This document shows, piece after piece, positions 8,841 through 18,741 of a DNA stretch of 64,000 nt. Source of the stretch: Novosphingobium sp. KA1 (GTDB taxonomy: Bacteria > Pseudomonadota > Alphaproteobacteria > Sphingomonadales > Sphingomonadaceae). The notes beneath the pieces were generated by a model. The model saw only the letters and a list, made by a program, of their open reading frames with translations. It was not told the origin of the DNA and did no database searches. Each line of letters starts with the position of its first letter. The first letter of the stretch is position 1. The stretch covers positions 2,629,001 to 2,693,000 of the forward strand of contig NZ_CP021247.1 in the NCBI RefSeq assembly GCF_017309955.1, read 5' to 3'. A program made the translations under genes and the position numbers.

Positions 8841-8844
8841 GAGA

Positions 8845-9486
8845 TCAGTCTCCCTTGCTCGAAGTGGCGGGAAGCTGGCCGCCGCCCTTGCCGGACGGGT
8901 CGGCCGCGCGGTAGGCCTCGATGGCCTTGGCGCTGCGAACGCTTACGCCGGTGTCGTTGGTGGCGCCGTGCAGCAGGTCTTCCGGGTTGGCGACCATGGC
9001 GGCAAGGTTCGAATTGGTCGCGCAGCCATAGTTGGTGGAGAGGCCGTTGGCGGGGTTGAAGTCGCTGTTCGAGGCCCAGTTGGGGCAGCCCGGCACATAG
9101 GCCTTGCTGCGGACCAGGACGATGCGGGCCTTGCCCTGGGCGACATAGCCGTCGGTCGCCGGGGCACCTTCGCTCAGCAGGATGCCGAAGCGCGCGGCAA
9201 CGGATTCGACCGCACTGCGGGTCGCGGGATTGCCGCCGGGATCCTCGACATAGATGCGATCGCCGTACTTCACGGTCATCGCCTCGAACCAGCCGGCGAG
9301 GCGCGACTGTTCGCCATAGGCGAGGCCGCCGCCGTCGGTGCCGACGTCGAGTGCGTAGTTGACCTTCTCGACCACCGGCTGGTTGACCGAATTCATCGAA
9401 CGGTTGGTGGGAACGCCGCCGCAACCGGCGAGCGCGAGGCCCAGGGAAAGCGCGGCGGTGCACAAGGCGATCTTGGACGTGTTCAT
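8845..9486 (-). CDS. cpaD: Pilus assembly lipoprotein CpaD
   Basis: 213-aa outer-membrane-associated lipoprotein that assists the CpaC secretin. I start at ATG 9486 because AAAGGTG lies 8 nt upstream and the next residues form a lipoprotein signal peptide with the lipobox LALAGC (Cys at about 22). A GTG 18 nt further upstream (9504), overlapping the cpaC stop, is possible but has no ribosome site. The body shows the CpaD pattern: alternating short beta motifs, VPGCPNWAS with cysteine, and a second cysteine in NYGCATNSNLAAMVANPEDLL. It is in the operon between cpaC and cpaE. Confidence 0.9.
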   Translation of the reverse strand: MNTSKIALCTAALSLGLALAGCGGVPTNRSMNSVNQPVVEKVNYALDVGTDGGGLAYGEQSRLAGWFEAMTVKYGDRIYVEDPGGNPATRSAVESVAARFGILLSEGAPATDGYVAQGKARIVLVRSKAYVPGCPNWASNSDFNPANGLSTNYGCATNSNLAAMVANPEDLLHGATNDTGVSVRSAKAIEAYRAADPSGKGGGQLPATSSKGD

Positions 9487-9500
9487 CGGTATCACCTTTC

Positions 9501-11039
9501 TCACTTCAGGCTGAAGCCGGGCTTGGCATCGCCCGTCGCGGAGGCCTTCGAGCTGCGGCTGTCGCTGGTGCGGGCATCGTTGCCGACCGCGGGTGCGGCC
9601 GGTGTGCCGCCCGAGGAGGGCGCCGAGGTCGCCGCGGGGCGCTTGTCGCCCGAGCTGCCGTCGCTGGCCATGTTGCCGAGCAGGCGCTGCAGGTCGTTGG
9701 GCGCATTGAACCCGTCGGTCGGCAGCTTGATGTCGGCGGCGTCGACCGGATTGACGAGGTAGGGCGTCACGACGATGACCAGTTCGGTTTCGCCGCGCTT
9801 GTAGCTGGTCGAGCGGAACAGCGAGCCGAGGATCGGCAGGTCGCCGGCACCGGGCAGCTTCTGGATGGTGTTCTGCGAGTTGTTGCTGAGCAGGCCGGCG
9901 ATCATGAAGCTCTGGCCGGAACCCAGTTCCACGGTGGTCTCGGTGCGGCGCACGGTGAGGGAGGGCACCTGGAAGCCGTTGAGAGTGACGGCGCCTTCGC
10001 TCGAGAGTTCCGAGACTTCGGGGCGCACCCGCATCGAGATATGGCCGTTGGCCAGGACCGTCGGCGCGTAGCTGAGCGAGACACCGTACTTCTTGTACTC
10101 GATCGTCACGTTCGAGCTGTTGGTGCCCTGCACGATCGGGATCGGGTATTCGCCGCCGGCCAGGAACTCGGCGCTTTCGCCGGAGAGCGTGGTGAGGTTG
10201 GGCTGGGCGAGGGTGGTCACCAGGCCCACCGTCTCGCCGGCATCGAGCGCGCCGAGGATGTTGAGGCCGAACAGCTTGCCGGTGGCCGCAAGGGTGCTGC
10301 CGCTGGTGATCGGCGAAACGGCGCTGGCCGTGGTCGAGGTGGTCGTGCCCATGCCGAGCGAGGAGCCGCCGGGCGTATACTGGGTGTACCAGCCCGAGCG
10401 CCCTTGCCCGAGACCGAACTTGAAGCCGCCGGTGCTGTCGACGGTGGTGATGTTCGACTGCATCGACTTGACCAGCGTGCGGCTGACTTCGGCAATGCGG
10501 ACCTGCAGGTTCACCTGAAGCGGGGTTGCCATGCGCAGGCGGCTGATGACGTTGCCGTCCTTGCCGACATAGGCCTGGACCAGGCGCTCGGCCTCGGCGG
10601 CATCTTCCGGGGTCTTGACGGTGCCGGTCAGCAGGAAGGTGCTGGACCCCACCGTCGAGACGGCGATCCTGGCATCCGGCATCGCCAGGTGCAGCATCGA
10701 TCCGACGCTGTCGATGTTCGAGCCGACCCGGATCGTGGCGGACCAGACCACCGCGCCCGAGGCGTTGCTGGCATAGACCGTGGTGGTGCCGCCGGCCTTG
10801 CCGAACAGGTAGAACTGGTTGCGCGACTTGACCTGCACGTCGGCCACCGCGTCGTTGGACACGAAGACGTCGGTCATCGTGCCGGGCACGTTGATGAGCT
10901 GGCCGTTGCCGATCGAGAGCGAGATGTCCTGGGCCGGGCGGACCACCGATTGCGCGGTGATCGGCGCGGCGACCGGGATGGCCAGCGGCGAGAGCACGCA
11001 GGCGGCACGCAGCAGGGATTTGAGAAGGCGCGTGTTCAT
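9501..11039 (-). CDS. cpaC: Tad pilus secretin CpaC/RcpA
   Basis: Outer-membrane secretin through which the Flp pilus passes, 512 aa from ATG 11039 (AAGGTC 8 nt upstream). The signal peptide is about residues 1-29. A pilus-type N-domain follows (ISLSIGNGQLINVPGTMTDVFVSNDAVADVQV), then a BON-like part, then the secretin homology region with VNLQVRIAEVSR, LSGESAEFLAGGEYPIPI and the C-terminal GELPILGSLFRS-like block (GDLPILGSLFRSTSYKRGETELVIVVTPYLV). A Ser/Ala/Pro-rich tail of about 60 residues ends FSLK. A longer start at 11114 overlaps the cpaB stop and would bury the signal peptide. Confidence 0.94.
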   Translation of the reverse strand: MNTRLLKSLLRAACVLSPLAIPVAAPITAQSVVRPAQDISLSIGNGQLINVPGTMTDVFVSNDAVADVQVKSRNQFYLFGKAGGTTTVYASNASGAVVWSATIRVGSNIDSVGSMLHLAMPDARIAVSTVGSSTFLLTGTVKTPEDAAEAERLVQAYVGKDGNVISRLRMATPLQVNLQVRIAEVSRTLVKSMQSNITTVDSTGGFKFGLGQGRSGWYTQYTPGGSSLGMGTTTSTTASAVSPITSGSTLAATGKLFGLNILGALDAGETVGLVTTLAQPNLTTLSGESAEFLAGGEYPIPIVQGTNSSNVTIEYKKYGVSLSYAPTVLANGHISMRVRPEVSELSSEGAVTLNGFQVPSLTVRRTETTVELGSGQSFMIAGLLSNNSQNTIQKLPGAGDLPILGSLFRSTSYKRGETELVIVVTPYLVNPVDAADIKLPTDGFNAPNDLQRLLGNMASDGSSGDKRPAATSAPSSGGTPAAPAVGNDARTSDSRSSKASATGDAKPGFSLK

Positions 11040-11113
11040 CGTTTTGACCTTCGGCGGATGAATGCGGTTGGTGGCGACCTTGGCGCCGGTGGGCGCGATT
11101 GCGGCGGGGCGCA

Positions 11114-12139
11114 TCAGTGGCTGCTTACCGGCTCGACGGAGACGTCCTTGCCGCGGGTGACGCGTACCACCGGACCGATCGGGACGGCGCGTGCGACAGT
11201 GGCGGCCTGGGCGGGCGGACCGGCGGCGACCACGGGCTGGGCCGGCGCGTTGCCCTGCATCGAGGGACGGCTGGAGCGCTGGAAGCGCGAGACATCGCCG
11301 CCGGTCACGTAAGTCGTGTTGCCTTCGATCGGCTGGGTCATCGCGGTGCGCATGATCTGTTCTTCCTGCGCCTTGGTCGCGCCCTCGGGGACCTTGACCT
11401 GGCCGGCGGCGAGGATGCGTTCGAACTCACCCTGGTTGTCGGCGATCGAGCGCAGCGACAGGCTGATCGTGCCCAGCTCCTGCGCGACGGCGACCTTTTC
11501 GGCGATGCGGGGGCTGACTTCGAGGGTCACGGTGCTGACCGCCTTGACCACGGTCTTGCCGTCGACGACGTCCTGGTCGGTGGCCTGGTCGGTGGCGAGC
11601 ACGCGCAAGTTGCGCAGGATGGTTTCGGAGGCGCGCAGCGGCGGGGTGCCGTCGTTGCCGGTCACTTCCTGCGTCAGCACGAGGTCGACGCGGTCGCCCG
11701 GGAACACGAAGCCGCCGACGCCGGTCTTGGCGGAAACCGGGATCGTCACCGCACGCATGCCCGGCGCCAGTGCGGCGGCGAGGAAGCCGCGGTCGCCCGG
11801 TGCGACGAGGCCGCCCTGGGTGATCGGCTGGCCGGCGGTGATCGGGTAGCGGACAACGGTGCCCATCAGCTTCTGCATGTCGGCCTCGCCCTCGATGAAG
11901 TAGGCGTCCTTCACCAGTTCCTTGGGCCAGTCCTGATAAGAGACCGAATCGGCGGTGATGATCGTGCCCACCGGCAGCGCGCGCTGGGCGACGAGGACCT
12001 TGGGGCCCGTCGGCGCGACGGCGGTGGCGGCACCGGCCTGGGGCGCCGATGCGCCGCTGAACATCGACCTGGCGGCAATGGCGGTCCCGGCTGCGACGAG
12101 CAGCGCAATGACCAGCAGCACCAGCTTCTTCTTATCCAT
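11114..12139 (-). CDS. cpaB: Pilus assembly protein CpaB/RcpC (SAF domain)
   Basis: 341-aa periplasmic protein anchored by one N-terminal membrane helix (about residues 5-24, after MDKKK). An SAF domain occupies about 46-112 (VLVAQRALPVGTIITADSVSYQDWP), as in flagellar FlgA and CpaB. A second beta-rich domain contains RAVTIPVSAKTGVGGFVFPGDRVDLVLTQ, the RcpC signature. A Gln/Ala/Pro-rich linker precedes the C-terminal VVRVTRGKDVSVEPV strand. The gene sits 69 bp after cpaA and adjoins cpaC. It is thought to modulate the secretin through peptidoglycan. Confidence 0.93.
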   Translation of the reverse strand: MDKKKLVLLVIALLVAAGTAIAARSMFSGASAPQAGAATAVAPTGPKVLVAQRALPVGTIITADSVSYQDWPKELVKDAYFIEGEADMQKLMGTVVRYPITAGQPITQGGLVAPGDRGFLAAALAPGMRAVTIPVSAKTGVGGFVFPGDRVDLVLTQEVTGNDGTPPLRASETILRNLRVLATDQATDQDVVDGKTVVKAVSTVTLEVSPRIAEKVAVAQELGTISLSLRSIADNQGEFERILAAGQVKVPEGATKAQEEQIMRTAMTQPIEGNTTYVTGGDVSRFQRSSRPSMQGNAPAQPVVAAGPPAQAATVARAVPIGPVVRVTRGKDVSVEPVSSH

Positions 12140-12208
12140 GGCTAGGAAGCCCCCTGAGTGTCCCCGATTAACTATGCGTACATTCGGGCAAATTGGTTAA
12201 AATCAGGT

Positions 12209-12922
12209 TCACCCCAACACGGGGGCGGCATGAAAGGCCGAAATCCCGGTGGTCGCAGCGACCCACAGGCCCGCTGCGGCAATGGCAACGCCGTAGGGCA
12301 CGCGCAGGCGCGATTTCTGGCGGCGCTTGATATGGAAGAACCCGAGTGCGAACAGCGCGAGCAGGCCCAGCAGCGTGCCGGCGGCAACGAGCGCGGGCGA
12401 GCGGGACGAGGACAGCAGCGAATCGACCAGTTCCGGCGAGATCAGCGGTCGCCCTGTCGCCAGCGCCCAGGCCATGGCCGCCGCCACAAAGGTCCAGCCT
12501 GCCGCGACCAGCCAGGCGCCGATGTCGCACAGGGCCTCGCCCGGACGGCGTTCCATGTTGAAGGCGGCCATCGCCACCGAGGCGCCGCCACCGATCACGG
12601 CCATCAGCACGATCAGCTGGAGAAAGGGAGCAGGCGCAAACCACAGCGCCAGCGCGGCGAGCAGCTTGACGTCGCCGCCGCCCATCTGGCGCAGCACGAA
12701 CAGCACGCAGCAGATTGCGAAAGTCGCAAGGGCAAGGCCGATCTGGATGCCGATGCCGGTCCAGCCCAGGCCGATCGACAGCCACCACAGCGGCGCGGCC
12801 AGGGCGATGCCGGCATTGAGCCGGTTCGCGATCTCGCGGCGCTTGATGTCCGTCACGGCCGCCACGACCAGCGCGGTTGCCAATGCGGCCAGCAATGCGT
12901 ACGAAAAATACGCCGATTGCAT
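12209..12922 (-). CDS. cpaA: Prepilin peptidase CpaA/TadV (A24 family)
   Basis: 237-aa polytopic inner-membrane aspartyl protease that trims the Flp prepilin. The two catalytic aspartates of the A24 family are visible: Asp25 in TDIKRREIAN and Asp84 in the GGGD motif (81-84). Hydrophobic helices run through most of the protein. It is the first gene of the operon, with the promoter presumably in 12923-13009, shared with the divergent hydrolase gene. The C-terminal third (a Ser-rich loop followed by two helices) is longer than in the minimal TadV. No pilin gene lies beside it, which is unusual. Confidence 0.92.
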   Translation of the reverse strand: MQSAYFSYALLAALATALVVAAVTDIKRREIANRLNAGIALAAPLWWLSIGLGWTGIGIQIGLALATFAICCVLFVLRQMGGGDVKLLAALALWFAPAPFLQLIVLMAVIGGGASVAMAAFNMERRPGEALCDIGAWLVAAGWTFVAAAMAWALATGRPLISPELVDSLLSSSRSPALVAAGTLLGLLALFALGFFHIKRRQKSRLRVPYGVAIAAAGLWVAATTGISAFHAAPVLG

Positions 12923-13009
12923 CTGTTAGTACCCCCCTTAACAAGGGAATGATCTAGCGGGCATCACTTACCAAATAGTAACCAGTACATTGAGGCTGGA
13001 ATTCATCAC

Positions 13010-14008
13010 GTGACCATCGAAATTTCCGAAATTTCCCATGCGTTCAACGTGATGGAGGGGGCTGGCCGGGCCCGCCGCGCCATTCCGCCAGGTGTCGCCG
13101 AAAGCCGCTGGACGGCAAGCGACGGCAAAAGCCAGATCCGCCGGATCGACTGGCCGGTGCCGGATGCGCCGCGCGGGTCGCTGCTGTTCCTGCCGGGGCG
13201 CGGCGATGCTTACGAGAAGTGGCTGGAGACGCTGGAGCAGTGGCATGCGGAAGGCTGGGCAGTTACCTCGATTGACTGGCGGGGGCAGGCGCTGAGCGGC
13301 CGGCTCGGGCGTGATGGCATGACCGGGCATGTCGACGATTTCGGCCTCTGGATCGACGATCTTGCCCTGTTCTGGAAGGACTGGGCGCAGGAACGGCCGG
13401 GGCCGCTGGTGCTGGTCGGCCATTCGATGGGCGGGCATCTGGCCTTGCGTGCGGTGGCGGAGCGGCGGGTGTCTCCCGAGGCACTGGTGCTCTCCGCGCC
13501 GATGCTGGGTATCCATCCGGCTGCGATTCCCAGCGCCGTGCTGCATCCGGTTGCACGCGTGATCCGTGCTCTCGGCGATCCGCGCCGCCCGGCGTGGAAA
13601 CATAACGAGAAGCCGCAGCTTGTCCCTCACGCCCGGATGAAGCTGCTTACCCACGACGAGGGGCGTTATGCCGACGAGGCGTGGTGGCGGCTGGAGCGTC
13701 CGGCCATGGCGATGGGCCCGGCCAGCTGGGGCTGGATCGAACGGGCGCTCGCCTCGATCCGCGGGCTGGAAGCCAAGGGAGTGCTCGAATCGGTCGCAGT
13801 GCCGGTGCTGCTGCTGGCGACGCGTCATGACGGCCTCGTGTCCTGGCCGGCGATTCGCCGGGCTGCGGCGCGCTTGCCGCAAGGCGAACTGGCCCACTGG
13901 GGCAGGGAGTGCCGCCACGAGATCCTGCGCGAAGCCGATCCGATCCGCGATTCCGCGCTGGCAACGATCCGGGACTTCCTGAACCGGAATGCGCCCGCTA
14001 GGGGCTGA
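13010..14008 (+). CDS. Alpha/beta hydrolase, lysophospholipase/monoacylglycerol lipase-like
   Basis: 332-aa serine hydrolase of the Hydrolase_4 type. LFLPGRGDAYEKW carries the oxyanion region. GHSMGG at 137-142 supplies nucleophile Ser139. A late Asp (LLLATRHDGLVSW) and His (HEILREAD) complete the triad. The start is GTG at 13010 with GGA 9 nt upstream; an ATG 14 codons in is the alternative. No signal peptide. It overlaps no neighbour but leads directly (6 bp) into the FAD oxidoreductase, so they are likely co-expressed. Likely acts on membrane-derived lysolipids or glycerides; exact substrate unknown. Confidence 0.85.
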   Translation: MTIEISEISHAFNVMEGAGRARRAIPPGVAESRWTASDGKSQIRRIDWPVPDAPRGSLLFLPGRGDAYEKWLETLEQWHAEGWAVTSIDWRGQALSGRLGRDGMTGHVDDFGLWIDDLALFWKDWAQERPGPLVLVGHSMGGHLALRAVAERRVSPEALVLSAPMLGIHPAAIPSAVLHPVARVIRALGDPRRPAWKHNEKPQLVPHARMKLLTHDEGRYADEAWWRLERPAMAMGPASWGWIERALASIRGLEAKGVLESVAVPVLLLATRHDGLVSWPAIRRAAARLPQGELAHWGRECRHEILREADPIRDSALATIRDFLNRNAPARG

Positions 14009-14014
14009 GGCCCT

Positions 14015-15106
14015 ATGCAAACGAGGTTCGATATCGTTGTGGTGGGCGCCGGCATGGCCGGTGCCTCGCTGGCGGCCCGCCTGGGCGCAAAGACCAGCGT
14101 GCTGGTGATCGAGGCGGAAGAGCGCCCCGGCTATCACGCCACCGGCCGCTCCGCCGCGTTCTGGACCGAAAGCTACGGCGGTCCGCGTGTCCAGCCGCTG
14201 ACCGCGGCATCCGGCGCGGAACTGCGGGCGCTCGGGGTGCTGGCGCCGCGATCCGCGCTGACGCTGGGGCGGACGGGCGAGCAGGCTGAAGTCGAGCGAT
14301 TCGCGCGGGTCTACGGCGATCTCGGGGTCGAGGTCCATGTGCTCGACCGCGCCGGGATCGCAGCGCGGGTGCCGGGCCTGCGGGGCGGCTGGGCATCGGG
14401 CGTGCTGGAGCCGAGCACCAGCGACATCGACGTGGCCGCGCTGCATCAGCACTATCTCGCCGCAGCGCGCCGCGAGGGGGTGGAGATCCGCTGCCGTGCG
14501 GGCTTGCGACGTGCAACGCGCTCCGCGCACGGCTGGTTGCTGGCGCTCGCCGACGGCACCGAGGTCGCCTGCGACGTGCTGGTCAACGCGGCGGGCGCCT
14601 GGGCCGATCCGGTGGCGCGGCTGGCCGGTGCGCGTCCGCTGGGCATCGCGCCCTATCGCCGCACGGTGGCCCAGCTCGCGGTCGGCCGCCCGGTGCCCGG
14701 CGATCTGCCGCTGGTGCTCGATGTGGGCGAGACGTTCTACTTCAAGCCCGAGCATGGCCGCCTCTGGCTGAGCCCGCATGACGAGACGCCCAGTGTCCCG
14801 TGCGACGCCGCGCCCGAGGAAATCGACGTGGCGCTGGCCATCGACCGCCTGGAGCAGGTTGTCGACTGGCCGGTCGAGCGGGTCGAGCATCGCTGGGCGG
14901 GGCTGCGCTCGTTCGCGCCGGACCGGCTGCCGGTCTATGGTTTCGATCCCGCCGACCCGGCATTCTTCTGGTTCGCCGGGCAGGGCGGTTTTGGCATCCA
15001 GACCGCGCCGGCGGCCGCTATGCTGGGAGCGGCCCTGCTGCTTGGCGAGAAGGGCGGCGACCTCGATCCCGCGCCTTATGGGCCGGATCGTTTCGTAATC
15101 GCCTGA
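14015..15106 (+). CDS. FAD-dependent oxidoreductase, DAO family (D-amino-acid dehydrogenase-like)
   Basis: 363-aa flavoprotein. The FAD-binding GxGxxG is G11-A-G13-M-A-G16 right after a beta strand (DIVVVG), followed by ERPGYHATGRSAAFWTESYG, a pattern shared with D-arginine dehydrogenase DauA and related DAO proteins. The C-terminal part has RWAGLRSFAPDRLPVYGFD and GGFGIQTAPAAA, the second FAD contact. Glycine-rich ends are intact and length is normal. The substrate is most likely a D-amino acid or amine. It probably forms a two-gene operon with the preceding hydrolase. Confidence 0.85.
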   Translation: MQTRFDIVVVGAGMAGASLAARLGAKTSVLVIEAEERPGYHATGRSAAFWTESYGGPRVQPLTAASGAELRALGVLAPRSALTLGRTGEQAEVERFARVYGDLGVEVHVLDRAGIAARVPGLRGGWASGVLEPSTSDIDVAALHQHYLAAARREGVEIRCRAGLRRATRSAHGWLLALADGTEVACDVLVNAAGAWADPVARLAGARPLGIAPYRRTVAQLAVGRPVPGDLPLVLDVGETFYFKPEHGRLWLSPHDETPSVPCDAAPEEIDVALAIDRLEQVVDWPVERVEHRWAGLRSFAPDRLPVYGFDPADPAFFWFAGQGGFGIQTAPAAAMLGAALLLGEKGGDLDPAPYGPDRFVIA

Positions 15107-15129
15107 GCGTGCCCGCGTGTGGGCGGGGG

Positions 15130-16254
15130 TTACTCCGAACCGCGAACATCTTCCGTGCGTTCGGGCGGTTTCCGGCCCGGCGCGAGGAAGTGCCATACCA
15201 GCAGGACCGGCTCCAGCACCGCCATGCCGATCAGGATGCTGACCAGGCGCTGGATGGCCGGCAGGATATGCGCGTCGGCGTAGGAATCGGGGACCAGCAC
15301 GACCAGCACCGTGAGCGTGAACTGCAGGCCGAGGTAGGTGATCTGCGGGAGCCCGTTCTCGATGTGGCGGCCGATGACGATGCCGAGGCACGTTCCCGCG
15401 ATCAGCACCGGGGTGTTGCCTTGTGCGATCAGCAGCACGGTCAGCGCCAGGGCACCGCCGGCAAGGCAGCCCATCGTGCGCAGGAACAGGCGGCGCGTGA
15501 CCGGCGCGAAGCCGCTGGCGCCGATGCCGCCGATCGGCACGATCATCACCGCCATCACGGTGACGGCCGCCTGCGCCATTTCGGGCAGGTCGAACAGGGC
15601 ATGCAGCAGCGGCAGCACGGAAATGGCGAGACCCGCCTGCGCCGCGTGGCGTGCGGCGTTGGGGTGCCAGCCCATGCGTTCGGGCCGGGGGCCTTGCAGG
15701 TCGAGCCACTTGCGGCCCGCCAGGGTGGCCGTCGTCAGGCTGACGAGGACGCAGGCGATGGTGCCCGCGATCACTTCCAGCAGGCGGGTCTGGGCAAAAT
15801 CGATGGTGTCGAGCGCGGGGTGCTCCAGCTTGTCGAGCAGCACCATCTCGAAGGTCAGTCCGAACAACAGCCAGGCATAGGCCCGCCGGGCAGTGATCAT
15901 GCCGTAGAGCCCGACGGCGCCGACGATCGCCGCGCTTGCCATCGCCAGCGGCAGCGATCGGGCGGCCCAGGGCATGACCGCCAGCGCCAGCAACGAGCCG
16001 AGAGCGGTGCCGACGATGCGCAGCACGCCGCGCAGCATCGTTTCCGAAGCGCCGCTCTTGAGCAGGACAAAGGCGGTGAAGGCTGCCCAGCCGACCATCT
16101 TCGCGCCGATCAGATGGGCGATGACGATCGAGAGCATGACCGAGGCCACGCAGGCCCATTCGTCCGCCATGCGCGGGCCCGGCGTTATCAGCGCCCGCGC
16201 TTCCTGCCGGAAGTTCTCGCGCAAGGTATCGAGATTCAGCAGCCGGTCAGGCAA
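15130..16254 (-). CDS. FUSC-family inner-membrane transporter (aromatic-acid-exporter-like)
   Basis: About 374-aa polytopic membrane protein of the FUSC/YccS group, in two halves each with several hydrophobic helices (VASVMLSIVIAHLIGAKMVGWAAFTAFVLLKSG, and VTVMAVMIVPIGGIGASGFAPVTRR). Members export aromatic acids such as hydroxybenzoate or fusaric acid. Start is ambiguous: TTG 16254, 4 nt after the rnhA stop, preserves the whole N-terminus; the first ATG in frame is 16170. It is the last gene of the ispH-thrB-rnhA operon and converges on the DAO gene, 23 bp away. Substrate not predictable. Confidence 0.8.
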   Translation of the reverse strand: MPDRLLNLDTLRENFRQEARALITPGPRMADEWACVASVMLSIVIAHLIGAKMVGWAAFTAFVLLKSGASETMLRGVLRIVGTALGSLLALAVMPWAARSLPLAMASAAIVGAVGLYGMITARRAYAWLLFGLTFEMVLLDKLEHPALDTIDFAQTRLLEVIAGTIACVLVSLTTATLAGRKWLDLQGPRPERMGWHPNAARHAAQAGLAISVLPLLHALFDLPEMAQAAVTVMAVMIVPIGGIGASGFAPVTRRLFLRTMGCLAGGALALTVLLIAQGNTPVLIAGTCLGIVIGRHIENGLPQITYLGLQFTLTVLVVLVPDSYADAHILPAIQRLVSILIGMAVLEPVLLVWHFLAPGRKPPERTEDVRGSE

Positions 16255-16258
16255 ACCA

Positions 16259-16699
16259 TCACGCCTTGGCGGCTGCGACCGCCGCGTCGCTCGCCAGCTT
16301 GTCCACGCGCTCGTTCTCGGCATGGCCGGAGTGGCCGCGCACCCATTGCCAGTCCACCTTGTGGCGGCCGCTGGCCTCGATCAGGTCGTGCCAGAGATCG
16401 GCATTGCGCACCGGCTGCTTGCTGGCATTGACCCAGCCCTTCTTTTTCCAGCCGTGGACCCACTTGGTGATCCCGTCGATCACGTACTTGCTGTCGGTAT
16501 GGAGCGTGACCTCGCAAGGCTCGGTCAGCGCATTGAGCGCCTTGATGACGGCGGTCATCTCCATGCGGTTGTTGGTGGTGTCGGGCTCGCCGCCCGCCAT
16601 TTCCTTCTCGTGCACGCCCATGCGCAGCAGCACGCCCCAGCCGCCGGGGCCGGGATTGCCCTTGCAGGCACCATCGGTGAAGACGTCGACCTTCTTCAT
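16259..16699 (-). CDS. rnhA: Ribonuclease HI
   Basis: 146-aa endonuclease that cleaves the RNA strand of RNA-DNA hybrids, removing R-loops and Okazaki primers. All four catalytic acids are present: Asp9, Glu47, Asp69 and Asp133, with His123 in the [11 protein letters not shown] loop. The ATG overlaps the thrB stop (ATGA), indicating translational coupling. Family length is usual. Confidence 0.97.
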   Translation of the reverse strand: MKKVDVFTDGACKGNPGPGGWGVLLRMGVHEKEMAGGEPDTTNNRMEMTAVIKALNALTEPCEVTLHTDSKYVIDGITKWVHGWKKKGWVNASKQPVRNADLWHDLIEASGRHKVDWQWVRGHSGHAENERVDKLASDAAVAAAKA

Positions 16700-17685
16700 G
16701 CGCCGAAGATACCGTGATTGGCCGGATCGGCATAGAATTCGAGGCGGCGGGCAAAAGCCATCGGGTCCTTGGGGGTGACAAGCGCGTCTTCGGGCGTGTT
16801 CAGCCAGTCGTAGGCGCGGGTGGACAGGAAACGCACGGCCGCGCCGCGGGCCAGCACCGGCAGGGCGGCGCGCTCTGCGGCGGAGAGCGGGCGGACGCTC
16901 TCGTACCCTTCGATCAGGGCATCCGAGAGAGCGGCGTCGAAGCGGGTGCCGTCGCTGGAGAAGCACCAGGCGGCGTGCGTCACGGCGACGTCGTAGGCCA
17001 GCAGGTCGGTGCAGGCGAAGTAGAAGTCGATCAGGCCGGTGACCTTGTCGCCCAGCATCAGGACATTGTCGGGAAACAGGTCGGCATGGATCACGCCGCG
17101 CGGCAGGTCCGAGGGCCACTGCGCCGCAAGCGCAGGCAGTTCGCGCGCGACCAGGGCGGCAAGGTCGGCATCGATCGAGGCCAGGCCTTCGCTGCCGCAG
17201 TCGCCCAGCAGCTGCTGCCAGGCCGGCAGGTCGAGCGAGTTGGCGCGGTCCTGCCCGAAACGGGCCGAGGCGAGGTGGACTTGCGCCAGCGCCGCGCCGA
17301 CCGCGCGGGCCTGGCCCACGGTGGGTTCGGATACCGAAACGCCGGGCAGGTATTCGATCAGCGCGAGCGCCTTCTGGCCCTCCGGCGTGTCGATCAGGCG
17401 GTGGCTGGCGCCGCCGCGGTCATGCATGGTGCGCGGCACCGGGCAACCCTGTTCGGCAAGGTGGTCCAGCAGGTCGAGGAAGAACGGCAATTCCGCGACT
17501 TCGGTGCGGCTTTCGTAGACCGTCAGGATGAACCGGCGCGAAGCCGCGGCTTGCTGGGTTTCGATCAGCCAGTTGCTGTTGGACACGCCCTCGGCGATGC
17601 CCTTGGCGGAAATCAGGGCGCCGACGTCGAAAGCCTCGACGATCGCCGCCATCTCTTCGGCGCCGAGCCGGGTATAGACTGCCAT
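16696..17685 (-). CDS. thrB: Homoserine kinase, APH-type
   Basis: 329-aa enzyme that phosphorylates L-homoserine in threonine synthesis. This is the aminoglycoside-phosphotransferase-fold homoserine kinase of alphaproteobacteria, not the GHMP form. The catalytic HxDxxxxN is H200-A-D202...N207 and the metal-binding Asp is D220 in LIDFYFA. Start at ATG 17685 ([12 protein letters not shown], a family-typical N-terminus), 13 nt after the ispH stop. The stop overlaps rnhA by 4 bp. Confidence 0.95.
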   Translation of the reverse strand: MAVYTRLGAEEMAAIVEAFDVGALISAKGIAEGVSNSNWLIETQQAAASRRFILTVYESRTEVAELPFFLDLLDHLAEQGCPVPRTMHDRGGASHRLIDTPEGQKALALIEYLPGVSVSEPTVGQARAVGAALAQVHLASARFGQDRANSLDLPAWQQLLGDCGSEGLASIDADLAALVARELPALAAQWPSDLPRGVIHADLFPDNVLMLGDKVTGLIDFYFACTDLLAYDVAVTHAAWCFSSDGTRFDAALSDALIEGYESVRPLSAAERAALPVLARGAAVRFLSTRAYDWLNTPEDALVTPKDPMAFARRLEFYADPANHGIFGA

Positions 17686-17698
17686 GTGCGAAAGATCC

Positions 17699-18673
17699 TC
17701 AGCGCGCGAGTTGGCGCGGCAGCTTGAACGTGATGGTCTCTTGCGCGGTGACGACCTGCTCGGCCGTGACATCGCGCAGTTCGCCGATGCGGGCGATCAC
17801 TTCGTTGACCAGTTCCTCGGGCGCGGAAGCACCGGCGGTGAGGCCGACGCTGGTCAGGCCGTCGAGCCAGGCGGGGTCGATCTCCGAGGCACGCTGGATC
17901 ATCCGGCCGACCGACCCCGAACGCTCCGCCACTTCGACGAGGCGCAGCGAGTTGGAGCTCTTGGGCGAGCCGATCACCAGCACCAGTTCGCACTTCGGCG
18001 CGATCTGCTTGACGGCGGCCTGGCGGTTGGAGGTGGCGTAGCAGATGTCTTCCTGCTTGGGCGCGACGACCTGCGGGAAGCGCGCCTCGATGGCGGCGAT
18101 GATAGCTTGCGTATCGTCGACCGAGAGCGTGGTCTGCGAGAGATAGGCGAGTTCGCGGTCCTCGGGCACGGCGACGGTGGCGACGTCTTCCACCGTTTCG
18201 ATCAGCGTCATGTTGCCTTCGGGAACCTGCCCGAAGGTGCCGATCACTTCGGGATGGCCGGCATGGCCGATGAACAGGATGTGGCGCCCGTCGGCGATCT
18301 GGCGCTCGGCCTGGCGATGGACCTTGCTGACCAGCGGGCAGGTGGCATCCAGCCACTCGAGGCCGCGCGCGGAGGCCTTGGCAGGCACCGATTTGGGCAC
18401 GCCATGCGCGGAAAAGATCACCGGCACGCCGTCCGGAACCTGGTCTACGCTTTCGACGAACACGGCGCCTTTGGCCTTCAGGTTGTCGACCACGAACTTG
18501 TTGTGGACGATCTCGTGGCGCACGTAGACCGGTGCGCCGTAGATCTCGAGCGCACGCTCGACGATGTCGATGGCGCGGTCGACCCCGGCGCAGAAACCGC
18601 GCGGGGCGGCGATCAGGAGGCGCAGGGGCGCATTCGTGGCGAGCGTCTTCTCGGACGGAAAGGGCGCGTTCAT
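17699..18673 (-). CDS. ispH: 4-hydroxy-3-methylbut-2-enyl diphosphate reductase
   Basis: 324-aa last enzyme of the MEP isoprenoid pathway, making IPP and DMAPP with a [4Fe-4S] cluster. The three cluster ligands are Cys28 ([13 protein letters not shown]), Cys112 ([10 protein letters not shown]) and Cys211 (ICYATSNRQ). Conserved HEIVHNK, SAHGV and TTLSVDDT motifs follow. A 15-residue N-terminal extension precedes the enzyme core. It heads the ispH-thrB-rnhA-FUSC operon. Sphingomonads need isoprenoids for carotenoids and hopanoids. Confidence 0.97.
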   Translation of the reverse strand: MNAPFPSEKTLATNAPLRLLIAAPRGFCAGVDRAIDIVERALEIYGAPVYVRHEIVHNKFVVDNLKAKGAVFVESVDQVPDGVPVIFSAHGVPKSVPAKASARGLEWLDATCPLVSKVHRQAERQIADGRHILFIGHAGHPEVIGTFGQVPEGNMTLIETVEDVATVAVPEDRELAYLSQTTLSVDDTQAIIAAIEARFPQVVAPKQEDICYATSNRQAAVKQIAPKCELVLVIGSPKSSNSLRLVEVAERSGSVGRMIQRASEIDPAWLDGLTSVGLTAGASAPEELVNEVIARIGELRDVTAEQVVTAQETITFKLPRQLAR

Positions 18674-18741
18674 GAATGGGCCTCTAGCGCTTTGCCGCGC
18701 GCGCCGCTAGGGCAAGCGCACGCCACTCGAGGGATGTACCG

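Noticed and set aside
12968..16159. Minus-strand open frame of about 1060 codons
   Set aside because: It lies opposite the hydrolase, DAO and part of the FUSC gene, which have family motifs; composition is Arg/His-rich and low-information.
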